DNA of 64,000 nt from Olsenella sp. kh2p3. Lineage in GTDB: Bacteria > Actinomycetota > Coriobacteriia > Coriobacteriales > Atopobiaceae. Location of the stretch: positions 1-64,000 of the forward strand of contig FPKD01000005.1 of NCBI GenBank assembly GCA_900119625.1, in the 5' to 3' direction. Numbering within the stretch: position 1 is the first letter of the stretch; each line of letters starts with the position of its first letter. The notes under the pieces were generated by a model, which was not told the DNA's origin, searched no databases, and saw only the letters and a list, made by a program, of their open reading frames with translations. A program made the position numbers and the translations under genes. Below, one piece after another: positions 46,558 to 55,151 of this stretch.

Positions 46558-47208
46558 CTACTTGCTCCCTCTCTCCTTGCCGTTTGCCGCACGGCGCGCC
46601 ATGTCCTGCAATTCTTCTGCGGCGTCGTTGGCCTTGTTACGCCACTCGGCGACCTTGGCCTTGTCGTGGGCGTTCTCGTACTGGGTGGCGATGAGCAGCG
46701 CGAGCCGCATGCGCTGCTGCGGCCCCTTGGCCTCCCCATACTGCTGCTCCATCTCGGCGATGTGGCTCGTGTCGTTCTCGGCGAAGATCTCCCACATGAG
46801 GCGCGACTCCTCGGCCACGGGCTTCTCGGCCGTCTTCTCGATCTCCTCGAGCAGCGGCTTTGCGTCCTTGTAGCGCTCGTGCTCCATGTAGAAGCGGTAG
46901 GCCTTCACCACGGCCTCGCTGCGCTGGTTCTTGGACGAGCGCATGGTGAGAAGGGCGTCGAGCTGGCGGGAGGCGCCCTCGACGTCGTCCTTCACGAGGT
47001 AGGCGTTGAGCTTCATGTACTCCCTGTTGAACGGGGGGTAGAGCCACTTGGAGCTGGGCTTGTCGAGAAGGTCGAGCGCCTCGTCGCAGCGGCCGTCGCG
47101 CAGGAGCAGGGCGAACTTGTTGAGGCGCGTGCTGCGCATGACCTGCTCGACGATGAAGTAGGCGGCCGCGATGGCAATGAGCGCGATGGTGATGGGGTTG
47201 AAGTCCAT
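46558..47208 (-). CDS. Membrane-anchored TPR-like protein
   Basis: A 216-residue protein with one N-terminal membrane helix (ITIALIAIAAAYFIVEQVM, about 6-24) and a cytoplasmic helical repeat region resembling tetratricopeptide repeats (DEALDLLDK, DVEGASRQLDALL, YKDAKPLLEEIEK). It ends in a basic tail. No known family recognised; probably a scaffold. ATG 47208 follows GGAGG. Confidence 0.65.
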   Translation of the reverse strand: MDFNPITIALIAIAAAYFIVEQVMRSTRLNKFALLLRDGRCDEALDLLDKPSSKWLYPPFNREYMKLNAYLVKDDVEGASRQLDALLTMRSSKNQRSEAVVKAYRFYMEHERYKDAKPLLEEIEKTAEKPVAEESRLMWEIFAENDTSHIAEMEQQYGEAKGPQQRMRLALLIATQYENAHDKAKVAEWRNKANDAAEELQDMARRAANGKERGSK

Positions 47209-47250
47209 GGGGCCTCCGGATGACGTGGGGTTACTGCAGGCAACAGTGTA

Positions 47251-47297
47251 GCCCCGCGATGAGACAAAGGGACACTCCCTTTGTCTCATCGCGGGGC
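47251..47297. repeat. ATGAGACAAAGGGA palindrome, copy 3
   Basis: The same core with flanking GCCCCGCG/CGCGGGGC also paired, giving a perfect 22-bp stem with a 3-base loop. Located between divergent genes. Confidence 0.88.
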
Positions 47298-47320
47298 GTG
47301 CCGCGTATCCGCCAGATGGT

Positions 47321-47366
47321 CTAGCTCCCAAATTTGCGAGCTTATCTCCCAAAATTGGGAGCTAGT
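47321..47366. promoter_or_regulatory. Inverted repeat before the LacI-type gene
   Basis: CTAGCTCCCAA on the left and TTGGGAGCTAG on the right, with a further CTCCCAAAATTGGGAG inside the right half. It may be an operator or another palindromic element. It lies 75 bases before the regulator gene. Confidence 0.45.
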
Positions 47367-47441
47367 CTCGCACTGAGCATGAGCGACGCGTTATTGTCGA
47401 TGCGGGGCTTGTGGGATTTGCAAACACTACGGAGAGGCGAC

Positions 47442-48464
47442 ATGGCAAAGGTGACGCTCAAGGACATCGCGCGCGAGGTGGGGCTTTCGCCTGCCTCGGT
47501 GTCTCTCGTTCTCAACAACCGACCGTGTCGCGTGAGCGAGGAGAACCGACGTCGTATCAAGGAGGTCGCGCGCCGCAAGCACTACATCCCCAACCAGATC
47601 GCCCGCAGCCTCGTGATGCAGCAGTCGCGCTCGTTTGGGCTGGTCGTGCCCAACATCCAGAGCCGCTACTTTGCCTCGCTTGCCAACAACCTCGAGATTC
47701 TCTGCCGCGAGAGGGGATACCTGCTGCTCATCACCAACTCCGTTGGTTCCTCCGAGAGCGACGCCGAGCTGGTCCGCCTGCTGGTGAACCGCGGAGTGGA
47801 TGGCATCTTCCTTGTGGTCTCGGACGAGTTCACCACCGATAAGGAGCTGATAGATGACCTTACACAGCTGCCCGTTCCGCTTGTGATGGTTGACCGTTTT
47901 ATTGATGGCGTGAGCTGTGACCGTGTGCGCTACGACAACGAGCTTGGCGGCTACCTGGCCACGGACCACCTGCTGCGCCACGGCCACCGACGCGTGGCAT
48001 GCATCATCAATCCAGATTCCAATACCGGCCGGTTGCGCCTCGCGGGCTATCGCCGTGCGTTGGACGAACATGGCATTGCGTTTGATCCCGCGCTGGTCTT
48101 TGAGAGCGACTACTACATCCCCGACGCCTGGCAGGCGGCCGAGGGGCTTCTCGCCACGAACGCCACGGCAGCATTTGCGAGCAGCGACAACATTGCGCTG
48201 GGGCTGCTCAAGCGTGTGTACGAGCGCGGCCTTCGCGTGCCGGGCGACCTTTCGGTGGTGAGCTACGACAACAGCGCCGCAGACTCGCTCTTCGAGCCGG
48301 CGCTCACCTCCATCGAGCAGAACGTGCCGGCAATCTCCGAGGTCGCGGTGCAGATGATGCTCGCACGGGTAGGGGAGCACGCCGAGGACGCAGACGTTGC
48401 GGCGCCGGTCGAGCGCATGCTCACTCCGCGGCTAGTCGAGAAGGACAGCGTGCGGGCGTTGTAG
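47442..48464 (+). CDS. LacI-family transcriptional regulator
   Basis: A 340-residue repressor. The HTH (VTLKDIAREVGLSPASVSLVLNN, residues 4-26) and hinge are followed by a periplasmic-binding-type sensor with FGLVVPNIQSRYFASLANNLE and the effector region FASSDNIALGLLKRV. The effector sugar is unknown. It lies just upstream of phosphoketolase, whose promoter region holds a LacI-like palindrome. A weak hairpin ACGGT/ACCGT with a T-run follows (48507-48526). Confidence 0.9.
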   Translation: MAKVTLKDIAREVGLSPASVSLVLNNRPCRVSEENRRRIKEVARRKHYIPNQIARSLVMQQSRSFGLVVPNIQSRYFASLANNLEILCRERGYLLLITNSVGSSESDAELVRLLVNRGVDGIFLVVSDEFTTDKELIDDLTQLPVPLVMVDRFIDGVSCDRVRYDNELGGYLATDHLLRHGHRRVACIINPDSNTGRLRLAGYRRALDEHGIAFDPALVFESDYYIPDAWQAAEGLLATNATAAFASSDNIALGLLKRVYERGLRVPGDLSVVSYDNSAADSLFEPALTSIEQNVPAISEVAVQMMLARVGEHAEDADVAAPVERMLTPRLVEKDSVRAL

Positions 48465-48700
48465 GGGCGTCGGGCGGCGCGTGGTGTGGTCCGTTGGCAC
48501 GAATTGACGGTTGGGCTACCGTTTTTCTCGATACCCCCAAGTATCCAGCGGTTCGATGTTTGATAAACCGCAGGTCAGAGATTTGCGCCTGCTGCGGCAA
48601 CGTATAAGGGATTGAACCTAAGCTGCTGCCAACCGGAAGTCGCGCGGCGTGGAACCTGGTACCGACCTGGGGCCATGGGGCCGCCGCGCCCTTCTCGGTA

Positions 48701-48779
48701 GAGTTTAGCTCCATTTCTTAAAACGGTTTTGCGCCAACTGGGGAAACGTGAGGGGCGTTTAAGAAATGGAGCTAAACTC
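48701..48779. repeat. 79-nt palindrome (GAGTTTAGCTCC), single copy
   Basis: Perfect 22-bp arms beginning GAGTTTAGCTCCATTTCTT, loop with GCGCCAACTGGGGAAACG. The loop matches those of the 69-nt and 94-nt families although the stem is unrelated. Confidence 0.85.
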
Positions 48780-48844
48780 CGCGAAGAGCATGGTGGATGT
48801 GGCGCGGGCGGCAGACAGGTTCGTTTGCGCAGCGGACTGCGTCG

Positions 48845-49005
48845 CGCCCGAGGGCGAGTTATCGCAACAATTCCGTACAAAAGGAGCTCTCCGGCACGGC
48901 TCTGGCGCTCGAACGTGCGTTGTCGCAGGGATTCCGTATGAGACGTTCGATCGGCGTCGTTTTTCGCCGGAAGGGAAGTTCCCGCAGTGGCGTCGTACAA
49001 AGCCA
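48845..49005 (+). repeat. Three diverged tandem repeats of about 60 nt
   Basis: Similar blocks follow at 60-61-base spacing: around 48863 (GTTATCGCAACAATTCCGTA), 48924 (GTTGTCGCAGGGATTCCGTA) and 48983 (GTTCCCGCAGTGGCGTCGTA). They lie in the 722-base gap before phosphoketolase, where no convincing gene was found. Confidence 0.5.
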
Positions 49006-49067
49006 CGCTTTGGGCGTCAATTGTGCAGAACTTGCGGCGCTGTCGAGAATCCTCATCCATTCTCGTG

Positions 49068-49094
49068 TTGATAAAACGTTTTACCCACTACACT
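49068..49094 (+). promoter_or_regulatory. Candidate phosphoketolase promoter with LacI-type operator
   Basis: TTGATA (49068-49073) and TACACT (49089-49094), 15 bases apart, bracket the perfect palindrome TAAAACGTTTTA (49072-49083), which has the central CG usual for LacI-family operators. The spacing is short, so the promoter call is tentative. Confidence 0.45.
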
Positions 49095-49186
49095 CAAACC
49101 GTGAGCAATGCGAAACAAGTAGGCGAGCGGTGCCAAACGCCCGCTCAAGTGGCGGTGTCAAGTGCCCGTCAGTGAGAGGAGAGAGA

Positions 49187-51691
49187 ATGGCTCAGCCTGT
49201 GTTGGGAACTCCCTGGAAGAAGCTCAACGGCCCGGTGAGCGAGGACGAGATCGCGTGGGTCGACAAGTACTGGCGCGCCGCCAACTACCTGTCCGTTGGC
49301 CAGATCTATCTGCGCTCCAACCCCCTCATGCGCGCGGACTTCAAGAACCAGGACGGCCCCGACGGCTTTACCCGTGAGGACGTCAAGCACCGCCTCGTTG
49401 GTCACTGGGGCACCACGCCCGGCCTGAACTTCCTCTTTGGCCACGTGAACCGCCTCATCCGCGACCACCAGCAGAACGCCATCTTCCTCATGGGCCCCGG
49501 CCACGGCGGACCTGCCGGCACCGCGCAGTCCCTGCTCGACGGCACCTACCGCGAGATCCGTCCCGACATCACCGATGACGAGGCCGGCCTCCAGAAGTTC
49601 TTCCGCCAGTTCTCTTACCCCGGCGGCATCCCCAGCCACTACGCGCCCGAGACCCCTGGCTCCATCCACGAGGGCGGCGAGCTTGGCTACGTGCTCTCCC
49701 ACGCCTACGGCGCCGTTCTCGACAACCCCAGCATGCTCGCGGTTGCCGTGGTGGGCGACGGCGAGGCCGAGACCGGCCCGCTTGCCACCAGCTGGCAGAC
49801 GAACAAGTTCATGGACCCGCTCACGGACGGCATCGTCCTGCCGATCCTGCACCTCAACGGCTACAAGATCGCCAACCCCACCATCCTTGCCCGCATCTCC
49901 GACGGCGAGCGCGACGAGTTCTTCCGCGGCATGGGCTACCACCCCTACAACTTCGTTGCCGGCTTTGACGAGGAGGACCACGCCTCCATCCACCGTCGCT
50001 TTGCCACGCTCCTCGAGGCAGTCTTCGACGAGATCTGCGACATCAAGCGCCGTGCGGCCGCCGGCGAGGCGTCCCGCCCGTTCTACCCCATGATCATCTT
50101 CCGCACCCCCAAGGGCTGGACCTGCCCCAAGGAGATCGACGGCAAGAAGACCGAGGGTTCCTGGCGTGCGCACCAGGTGCCCCTGGCGTCCGCCCGCGAC
50201 ACCGAGGCCCACTTCGAGGTCCTCAAGGGCTGGCTCGAGTCATACGAGCCCGAGGGCCTCTTTGACGAGAAGGGCGCCATCCGTCCCGAGGTCACCGAGT
50301 TCATGCCCCAGGGCGAGCTGCGCCTGGGTGCCAACCCCAACACCAACGGCGGCAAGCTCCTCGAGGACCTCAAGCTCCCCGAGACGTCCAAGTACGAGAT
50401 CGACGTCAAGAACGGTGGCCACGGTTTTGGCGCCACCGAGGCCACGCGCGTGCTGGGCGAGTACACCGCCGAGCTCATCAATAACAACCGCGACAAGTTC
50501 CGCATCTTTGGCCCTGACGAGACGGCCTCCAACCGCCTGCAGCCCAGCTACCAGGTGACGGACAAGCAGTGGTTCAACGGCGACCTCAACGACGACCCCG
50601 CAAACGACGAGCACCTCTCGCCCGTGGGCAACGTCATCGAGCAGCTGTCCGAGCACCAGTGCGAGGGCCTTCTCGAGGGCTACATCCTCACCGGTCGCCA
50701 CGGCCTGTGGTCCAGCTACGAGTCGTTCGTGCACATCGTCGACTCGATGGTCAACCAGCACTGCAAGTGGCTTGAGGCCACCGTGCGCGAGATCCCTTGG
50801 CGCAAGCCCATCTCCGGCCTCAACATGCTGCTCTCCAGCCACGTCTGGCGCCAGGACCACAATGGCTTCTCGCACCAGGACCCCGGCTTTGTCGACGTGC
50901 TTCTCAACAAGACGTTCAACAACGACCACGTGGTGAACATCTACTACCCCGCCGACGCCAACCTGCTGCTGGCTGTGGCCGAGCGCTGCTACACGTCCAC
51001 CAACTGCGTGAACGCGGTCTTCGCCGGCAAGCAGCCCGCCCCAACGTGGGTCACGCTTGACGAGGCCCGCGAGGAGCTTTCGGCCGGCGCCGCCGAGTGG
51101 AAGTGGGCGTCCAACACCGCCGACGGTGAGGAGCCCGACATCGTCCTCGGCTGCTGCGGCGACGTTCCCACGCAGGAGACCATGGCCGCCCTCGAGCTTC
51201 TCGACAAGCTGGGCGTGAAGTGCCGCCTGGTCAACGTGGTTGAGCTGCTCAAGATTCAGAACGCCTCCGAGAACGACGAGGCCCTCTCTGACGAGCAGTT
51301 CACGGCGCTCTTCACGGCCGACAAGCCCGTGCTCTTTGCCTTCCACGCCTATCCTGGCACGGTCCACCGCCTCATCTGGGACCGCCCGAACCACGACAAC
51401 TTCCACGTCCACGGCTACGAGGAGCAGGGCTCCACGACCACGCCGTACGACATGCTGCGCCTGAACCACATGGACCGCTGGGCGCTCGCTGCCGACGCGC
51501 TGCGCATCCTGGACGCCGAGAAGTGGGCCGACCAGATTGCCGAGTGGGAGCAGTTCCGCCAGGACGCCTTCCAGTTTGCCGTCGACAACGGCTACGATCA
51601 CCCCGCCTTCACCGACTGGGTGTGGCACGACGCCAAGGACACCGCCGCGGCGATCAGCGCCACTAAGGCCACCGGCGGCGACAACGAGTAG
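49187..51691 (+). CDS. xfp: Xylulose-5-phosphate/fructose-6-phosphate phosphoketolase
   Basis: Thiamine-diphosphate enzyme that splits xylulose 5-phosphate (or fructose 6-phosphate) with phosphate to acetyl phosphate and glyceraldehyde 3-phosphate (or erythrose 4-phosphate). The 834-residue protein has [19 protein letters not shown], the ThDP motif [16 protein letters not shown] near residue 190, and [15 protein letters not shown]. Length is typical. The start at 49187 ([10 protein letters not shown]) follows AGAGGAGAGAG. Confidence 0.94.
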   Translation: MAQPVLGTPWKKLNGPVSEDEIAWVDKYWRAANYLSVGQIYLRSNPLMRADFKNQDGPDGFTREDVKHRLVGHWGTTPGLNFLFGHVNRLIRDHQQNAIFLMGPGHGGPAGTAQSLLDGTYREIRPDITDDEAGLQKFFRQFSYPGGIPSHYAPETPGSIHEGGELGYVLSHAYGAVLDNPSMLAVAVVGDGEAETGPLATSWQTNKFMDPLTDGIVLPILHLNGYKIANPTILARISDGERDEFFRGMGYHPYNFVAGFDEEDHASIHRRFATLLEAVFDEICDIKRRAAAGEASRPFYPMIIFRTPKGWTCPKEIDGKKTEGSWRAHQVPLASARDTEAHFEVLKGWLESYEPEGLFDEKGAIRPEVTEFMPQGELRLGANPNTNGGKLLEDLKLPETSKYEIDVKNGGHGFGATEATRVLGEYTAELINNNRDKFRIFGPDETASNRLQPSYQVTDKQWFNGDLNDDPANDEHLSPVGNVIEQLSEHQCEGLLEGYILTGRHGLWSSYESFVHIVDSMVNQHCKWLEATVREIPWRKPISGLNMLLSSHVWRQDHNGFSHQDPGFVDVLLNKTFNNDHVVNIYYPADANLLLAVAERCYTSTNCVNAVFAGKQPAPTWVTLDEAREELSAGAAEWKWASNTADGEEPDIVLGCCGDVPTQETMAALELLDKLGVKCRLVNVVELLKIQNASENDEALSDEQFTALFTADKPVLFAFHAYPGTVHRLIWDRPNHDNFHVHGYEEQGSTTTPYDMLRLNHMDRWALAADALRILDAEKWADQIAEWEQFRQDAFQFAVDNGYDHPAFTDWVWHDAKDTAAAISATKATGGDNE

Positions 51692-51835
51692 CCGGTAGGG
51701 CGATAGCCTCCGTTGCTTTGGGCGGCCTCGTACCCGTTTGGGCTGCGAGGCCGCTTTGCTGTATGCGGGGGCCTGTATGCGGGGCCTGTATGCGGAACCG
51801 TTGACGCCAGGGTGTCATGGGGACAGGAGCGCGTT

Positions 51836-52090
51836 GTTACCGGCCCATGGGATTCCCTCTGCGTTTCTGCAGGATTTGGCCGAGAAGCTCGATGGGCCGG
51901 TAACAGCACGGGGAAGAACGTCTCGCTTGTTACCGGCACGATTCGTGTTTTGGTTGCCAACAGGGGGAATGCTGGAGCTTCTCGCCGAGCCGGAAAGAAC
52001 GAGAGGGAACGCTGGCCTCTTGTTACCGGCACGTGGAATTCCGTCTGCGTTTCTGCAGGATTCTGCCGGGAAGCGCGACGAGCCGGTAAT
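51836..52090. repeat. Array of three 69-nt palindromes (GTTACCGGC family)
   Basis: Copies at 51836-51904, 51929-51997 and 52022-52090 repeat at exactly 93 nt (69-nt palindrome plus 24-nt spacer). Copy 1 has perfect 13-bp arms (GTTACCGGCCCAT). Copies 1 and 3 share the loop TCTGCGTTTCTGCAGGATT; copy 2 has TTGCCAACAGGGGGAATG. The array fills the gap between phosphoketolase and the JetD-like gene. Confidence 0.85.
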
Positions 52091-52256
52091 AACGAGTGCA
52101 ATGCGCCGTTCGCGCAAGCACTGCTCGCCGTCCGCTTCATGTCATTCAAAGCAAGCGTAACTTCACGTGTAGTTATGCAAGATTGCGAGCAGCGATGCTG
52201 GGCTTTTCTCGCCGTTGCCGTATCCTTCTTGCATGTCCGCATGAAAGGAACCCTGC

Positions 52257-53852
52257 ATGGCGCGAAAACTGACCGATGTTGAACGCATGAACCTTGATTA
52301 TCTGAGGGAGGCTCTCTGCCAAGTTCTGGAGCCTTCCCAGAAGAACAAGGCGGCTTCGGTGGCAAGCGCCCTCGTCCGCGTGCGCGGTGACGTGGTGACC
52401 GACGAGGATATCTCGCGGATCGTGGGGAGGTACGGCAAGGAAGCCCAGGCGGCGCTGACTGCGGCCGTGCGCTCAGAGGCGCTCGACCCCGTGGAGGGGC
52501 AGGATGGCATCTACACGCTGCGCGTTCCTGCGCAGGTAGAGGACGTTGCCGAGAAGCCCGAGGCAGCTGACCAGGCGACTGATGCCGAGGCCGATGCCGA
52601 GGTCGCGCCTGCGCCGGACACGGATGCCCCTGCGGAGACGGAGCCGGCGCCTGCCGCGGAGGCGACGGAAGCGGCCGCCGAGCCTGCCCCCGAGAGGAGA
52701 AAGCCGCGGCGACACAGGAGGAAGCAGGCTCCCGTGGAGCCAATGGCGGAGCCTGCTGAGAAGGACTTCTCGCCAGAAGCCTCGCCCGTCGCGGGGGAGG
52801 TCGCTGAACAGCCGGCAGCCGTGTCTGCCCCTGTGGCGTCCGCTCCCGAGGAAGAGCCCGCCGAACCAACCAAGGTCCCTGCGGACCCCGCGCCTCAGGC
52901 ACCCGCCGAGAAGCCCGCCGAGAAGCCCGCCCGCACCGGCGCCACGCGCACCCAGCGCGGACGCTTCCGTCGGGTGGGGAAGGGCGGTCCCTCTCATCCC
53001 CTGCAGCTTTCCGAGGTCCCCTACGTGCGTCGCGGCGGCCCGGCCGAGACCGAGGTCCGCGCGAAGATCCTCGAACTCGACCAGCGCTTTTGGATGAACG
53101 GCTGGCTGCTCAGCCATCCCGGCGCCTACACGCTCTTCGAGCGCCAGCTCACCGCCATCAACAACGCGCTGGTAAACGGCGCGCTGCCGGGCGACATCAC
53201 CCGTCGCCAGCTCGCCTACCAGATGGGTGGGGACGAGAAGTTCTTCGAGTACGGCTCCGACGGCCACAAGCTGCTGCGCGCGATGGGCATGGAGGACGTC
53301 ATCCGCCACCGGCCCATGCCCAAGCCGGACCTTCTCTACCACGCGCCGCGCCGCAGGAAGCACATGCGCGTGCTGGTGACCGAGAACCTCGACCCCTGGC
53401 TCGACGTGCACGACCTCATGTACGAGGAGGGCCGCAACACCATTTTGGGCGAGCGCATCCATGCCGTGGTGCTTGGCGGGGGTACGCCCATTCTCGAGCA
53501 CAACCGTCTTGCGCTGCTTCTTGACACCCTTGGCGCGGATTCCGTCGAGGTCCTCTACTGGGGCGACATCGACCGTGCGGGCATCGACATCATGGCGCGC
53601 CTACGCGACGTGCTGGGCGAGAACTACCCCTTTGCACCTTTCACCCCTGCCTACCAGCTCATGATTGACAAGGCGATGGAACGCTATCCGGATCCGTCTG
53701 ACAACGAGCAGACCTGCCAGGTGAACCTTGGTATGCCGGACATGTCGCTTATGTGCGAGGGCCTCACCGAGGAGGCCGCCGCGTACGCGCGCAGCGTGGT
53801 GGAGGGCTGCCGACTCATCCCGCAGGAGATCCTCACCCGCCGCGACCTGTAG
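52257..53852 (+). CDS. Orphan JetD-like (DUF2220) toprim protein with long Pro/Ala/Glu linker
   Basis: A 531-residue protein. Residues 1-85 look like a winged helix (DVVTDEDISRIVGRYG). Residues about 86-235 are low-complexity Ala/Glu/Pro-rich sequence with basic patches. The C-terminal part (240-531) has VTENLDPWLDVHDL and YWGDIDRAGIDIMARLR (about 434-450), matching the toprim Glu and DxD of JetD, the DNA-cleaving subunit of the Wadjet plasmid-defence system, and ends CRLIPQEILTRRDL like JetD's terminal E-rich motif. No JetA, JetB or JetC gene lies near, and the linker is not usual for JetD. Role is therefore unknown; DNA cleavage is inferred. Confidence 0.7.
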   Translation: MARKLTDVERMNLDYLREALCQVLEPSQKNKAASVASALVRVRGDVVTDEDISRIVGRYGKEAQAALTAAVRSEALDPVEGQDGIYTLRVPAQVEDVAEKPEAADQATDAEADAEVAPAPDTDAPAETEPAPAAEATEAAAEPAPERRKPRRHRRKQAPVEPMAEPAEKDFSPEASPVAGEVAEQPAAVSAPVASAPEEEPAEPTKVPADPAPQAPAEKPAEKPARTGATRTQRGRFRRVGKGGPSHPLQLSEVPYVRRGGPAETEVRAKILELDQRFWMNGWLLSHPGAYTLFERQLTAINNALVNGALPGDITRRQLAYQMGGDEKFFEYGSDGHKLLRAMGMEDVIRHRPMPKPDLLYHAPRRRKHMRVLVTENLDPWLDVHDLMYEEGRNTILGERIHAVVLGGGTPILEHNRLALLLDTLGADSVEVLYWGDIDRAGIDIMARLRDVLGENYPFAPFTPAYQLMIDKAMERYPDPSDNEQTCQVNLGMPDMSLMCEGLTEEAAAYARSVVEGCRLIPQEILTRRDL

Positions 53853-53861
53853 CGACCCGTA

Positions 53862-53892
53862 ATGAGACAAGGGGAGTTTCCCTTTGTCTCAT
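53862..53892. repeat. ATGAGACAAAGGGA palindrome, copy 4
   Basis: ATGAGACAAGGGGA (53862-53875) and TCCCTTTGTCTCAT (53879-53892) with one G-T pair, between the JetD-like and ArsC-like genes. Confidence 0.8.
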
Positions 53893-53941
53893 GGTGGGGT
53901 CGCGCGGGATTGCCCCGCAGTCAACAGACGAGGAGAACACC

Positions 53942-54304
53942 ATGCCCAAGCTGCTCTTCATTGAGTATCCCAAGTGCTCGACCTGCAAGCGTGCCAAGAA
54001 GTGGCTGGACGAGCACGGCGTTGCGTACGCAGACCGCCACATCGTGGAGGAGAACCCCACTGCCGCCGAGCTTGCGGAGTGGCAGGCTCGCTCCGGCCTC
54101 CCCGTGCGGCGCTTCTTCAACACCAGCGGGCAGCTCTACCGACAGCTGGGCGTCAAGGCGCAGCTGGACGCGGGGATGAGCGACGCAGAGGCCTTCGACC
54201 TTCTCGCCACCAACGGCATGCTGGTCAAGCGGCCGCTGGTCGTGGGGGAGGACTTCGTGCTCGTTGGCTTCAAGGAGCCCGAGTGGTCTGATCGCCTCCT
54301 GTAG
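53942..54304 (+). CDS. ArsC/Spx-family thioredoxin-fold protein
   Basis: A 120-residue protein with YPKCSTCKRAKKWLDEHG, the CxxC at Cys12/Cys15, and RPLVVGEDFVLVGF, the usual Spx/ArsC/YffB layout. Arsenate reductases of this fold have a single active Cys plus three Arg; here the pattern fits the YffB/Spx group, so arsenate reduction is not certain. ATG 53942 has GAGGAGAAC before it. Confidence 0.82.
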   Translation: MPKLLFIEYPKCSTCKRAKKWLDEHGVAYADRHIVEENPTAAELAEWQARSGLPVRRFFNTSGQLYRQLGVKAQLDAGMSDAEAFDLLATNGMLVKRPLVVGEDFVLVGFKEPEWSDRLL

Positions 54305-54305
54305 G

Positions 54306-54353
54306 CGGGATTCCATTCCCCGGCAACGGAATCCCGTTGCCGGGGAATGGAAT
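54306..54353. terminator. Strong bidirectional hairpin
   Basis: A perfect stem of about 22 bp, GGATTCCATTCCCCGGCAAC and its complement, around AATC, between convergent genes. A third partial copy of the arm (GGAATCCCGTTACCGGGG) follows directly. Confidence 0.8.
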
Positions 54354-54378
54354 CCCGTTACCGGGGAGAAAAATCCCA

Positions 54379-54987
54379 TCACGCGCGGCGCAGGATCTTC
54401 TCGAGCGGACGTCCCTTTGCCAGCTCGTCCACCAGCTTGTCCAGCACGCGCACCCGGTGCATGGTGGGGTCCTCCACCTGCGCCACGTCAACGCCGCAGA
54501 CCTTGCCGCTCACCAGCGCGGCCGCCGGGTTGTACGCCGGGGCGTCCTCAAGCCAGTCGGCAAAGCTCACCGCCCCCAGGCGCTCGTCGGTAAGGTCCTC
54601 GGGCGCGTAGCCGAGAAACCACTCGATAACGGACGCCAGCTCCTCTCGGCTCCTGCCCTTGCGCTCGACCTTGGCGGCGAGAAGGTCCACGTAGCGCTTG
54701 GCCGGCCCGTCCACCTGTGCGCAGACGAGAGTGACGTCCACGCTCTCTCCGGGCCCTTTGCCAATGGCCGCACGCATGTCCTTGCGGATGCCCAGCACGT
54801 AGTCGCGCCCGCCGTCGTCCCGCTTGAAGGCAACCACGCTGCCGTCGTAGGGCACGCCATCAAAAGTTGCATGCACCTTGATGCGCCCCGCACCGAACAC
54901 CCTCGGCAGGTCGAGCGGTACCTGCACAAACGCGCCGTCGATGCCCTCGACCTTCTCAATGGTCGCGGGAAAGCTGTAGCTCTTCAT
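54379..54987 (-). CDS. DUF1905-DUF2200 fusion protein
   Basis: A 202-residue fusion of two small domains that normally occur separately. Residues 1-95 are DUF1905 (SFPATIEKVEG, FGAGRIKVHATFDGVPYDGSV). Residues about 100-202 are DUF2200 (VERKGRSREELASVIEWFLGY, VSGKVCGVDVAQVEDPTMHRVR, LDKLVDELAKGRPLEKILR). Neither has a known activity. Start at 54987 behind GAGGAG. Confidence 0.82.
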   Translation of the reverse strand: MKSYSFPATIEKVEGIDGAFVQVPLDLPRVFGAGRIKVHATFDGVPYDGSVVAFKRDDGGRDYVLGIRKDMRAAIGKGPGESVDVTLVCAQVDGPAKRYVDLLAAKVERKGRSREELASVIEWFLGYAPEDLTDERLGAVSFADWLEDAPAYNPAAALVSGKVCGVDVAQVEDPTMHRVRVLDKLVDELAKGRPLEKILRRA

Positions 54988-55151
54988 GCCTGCTCCTCTC
55001 AGCGGTATCGCGAGAAGTATCGCATAGAGCGGCGCCATGTTTCGCCACGCCATTCCGTTGGGTCAAGTTTGTTGCTAGACGCTGCATGTTGCCATTGGGC
55101 AGGTCAGGGCGTGCTATCTTCCGGCTCATCGACGAGAAGATAGGAGCAACC

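Noticed and set aside
48766..49071. Small gene before phosphoketolase
   Set aside because: The frame spans the palindrome arm and tandem repeats, starts inside the palindrome, and its peptide only mirrors the repeats.
48797..49186. N-terminal extension of phosphoketolase
   Set aside because: The upstream in-frame part is repeat sequence; [10 protein letters not shown] at 49187 has a good ribosome site and matches the family's start.
51836..52090. CRISPR array
   Set aside because: Regular spacing but the repeated unit is a long imperfect palindrome with only the ends conserved, three copies only, and no cas genes in the window.
52257..53852. Complete Wadjet (JetABCD) operon
   Set aside because: Only a JetD-like gene is present; neighbours are phosphoketolase and an ArsC-like gene.
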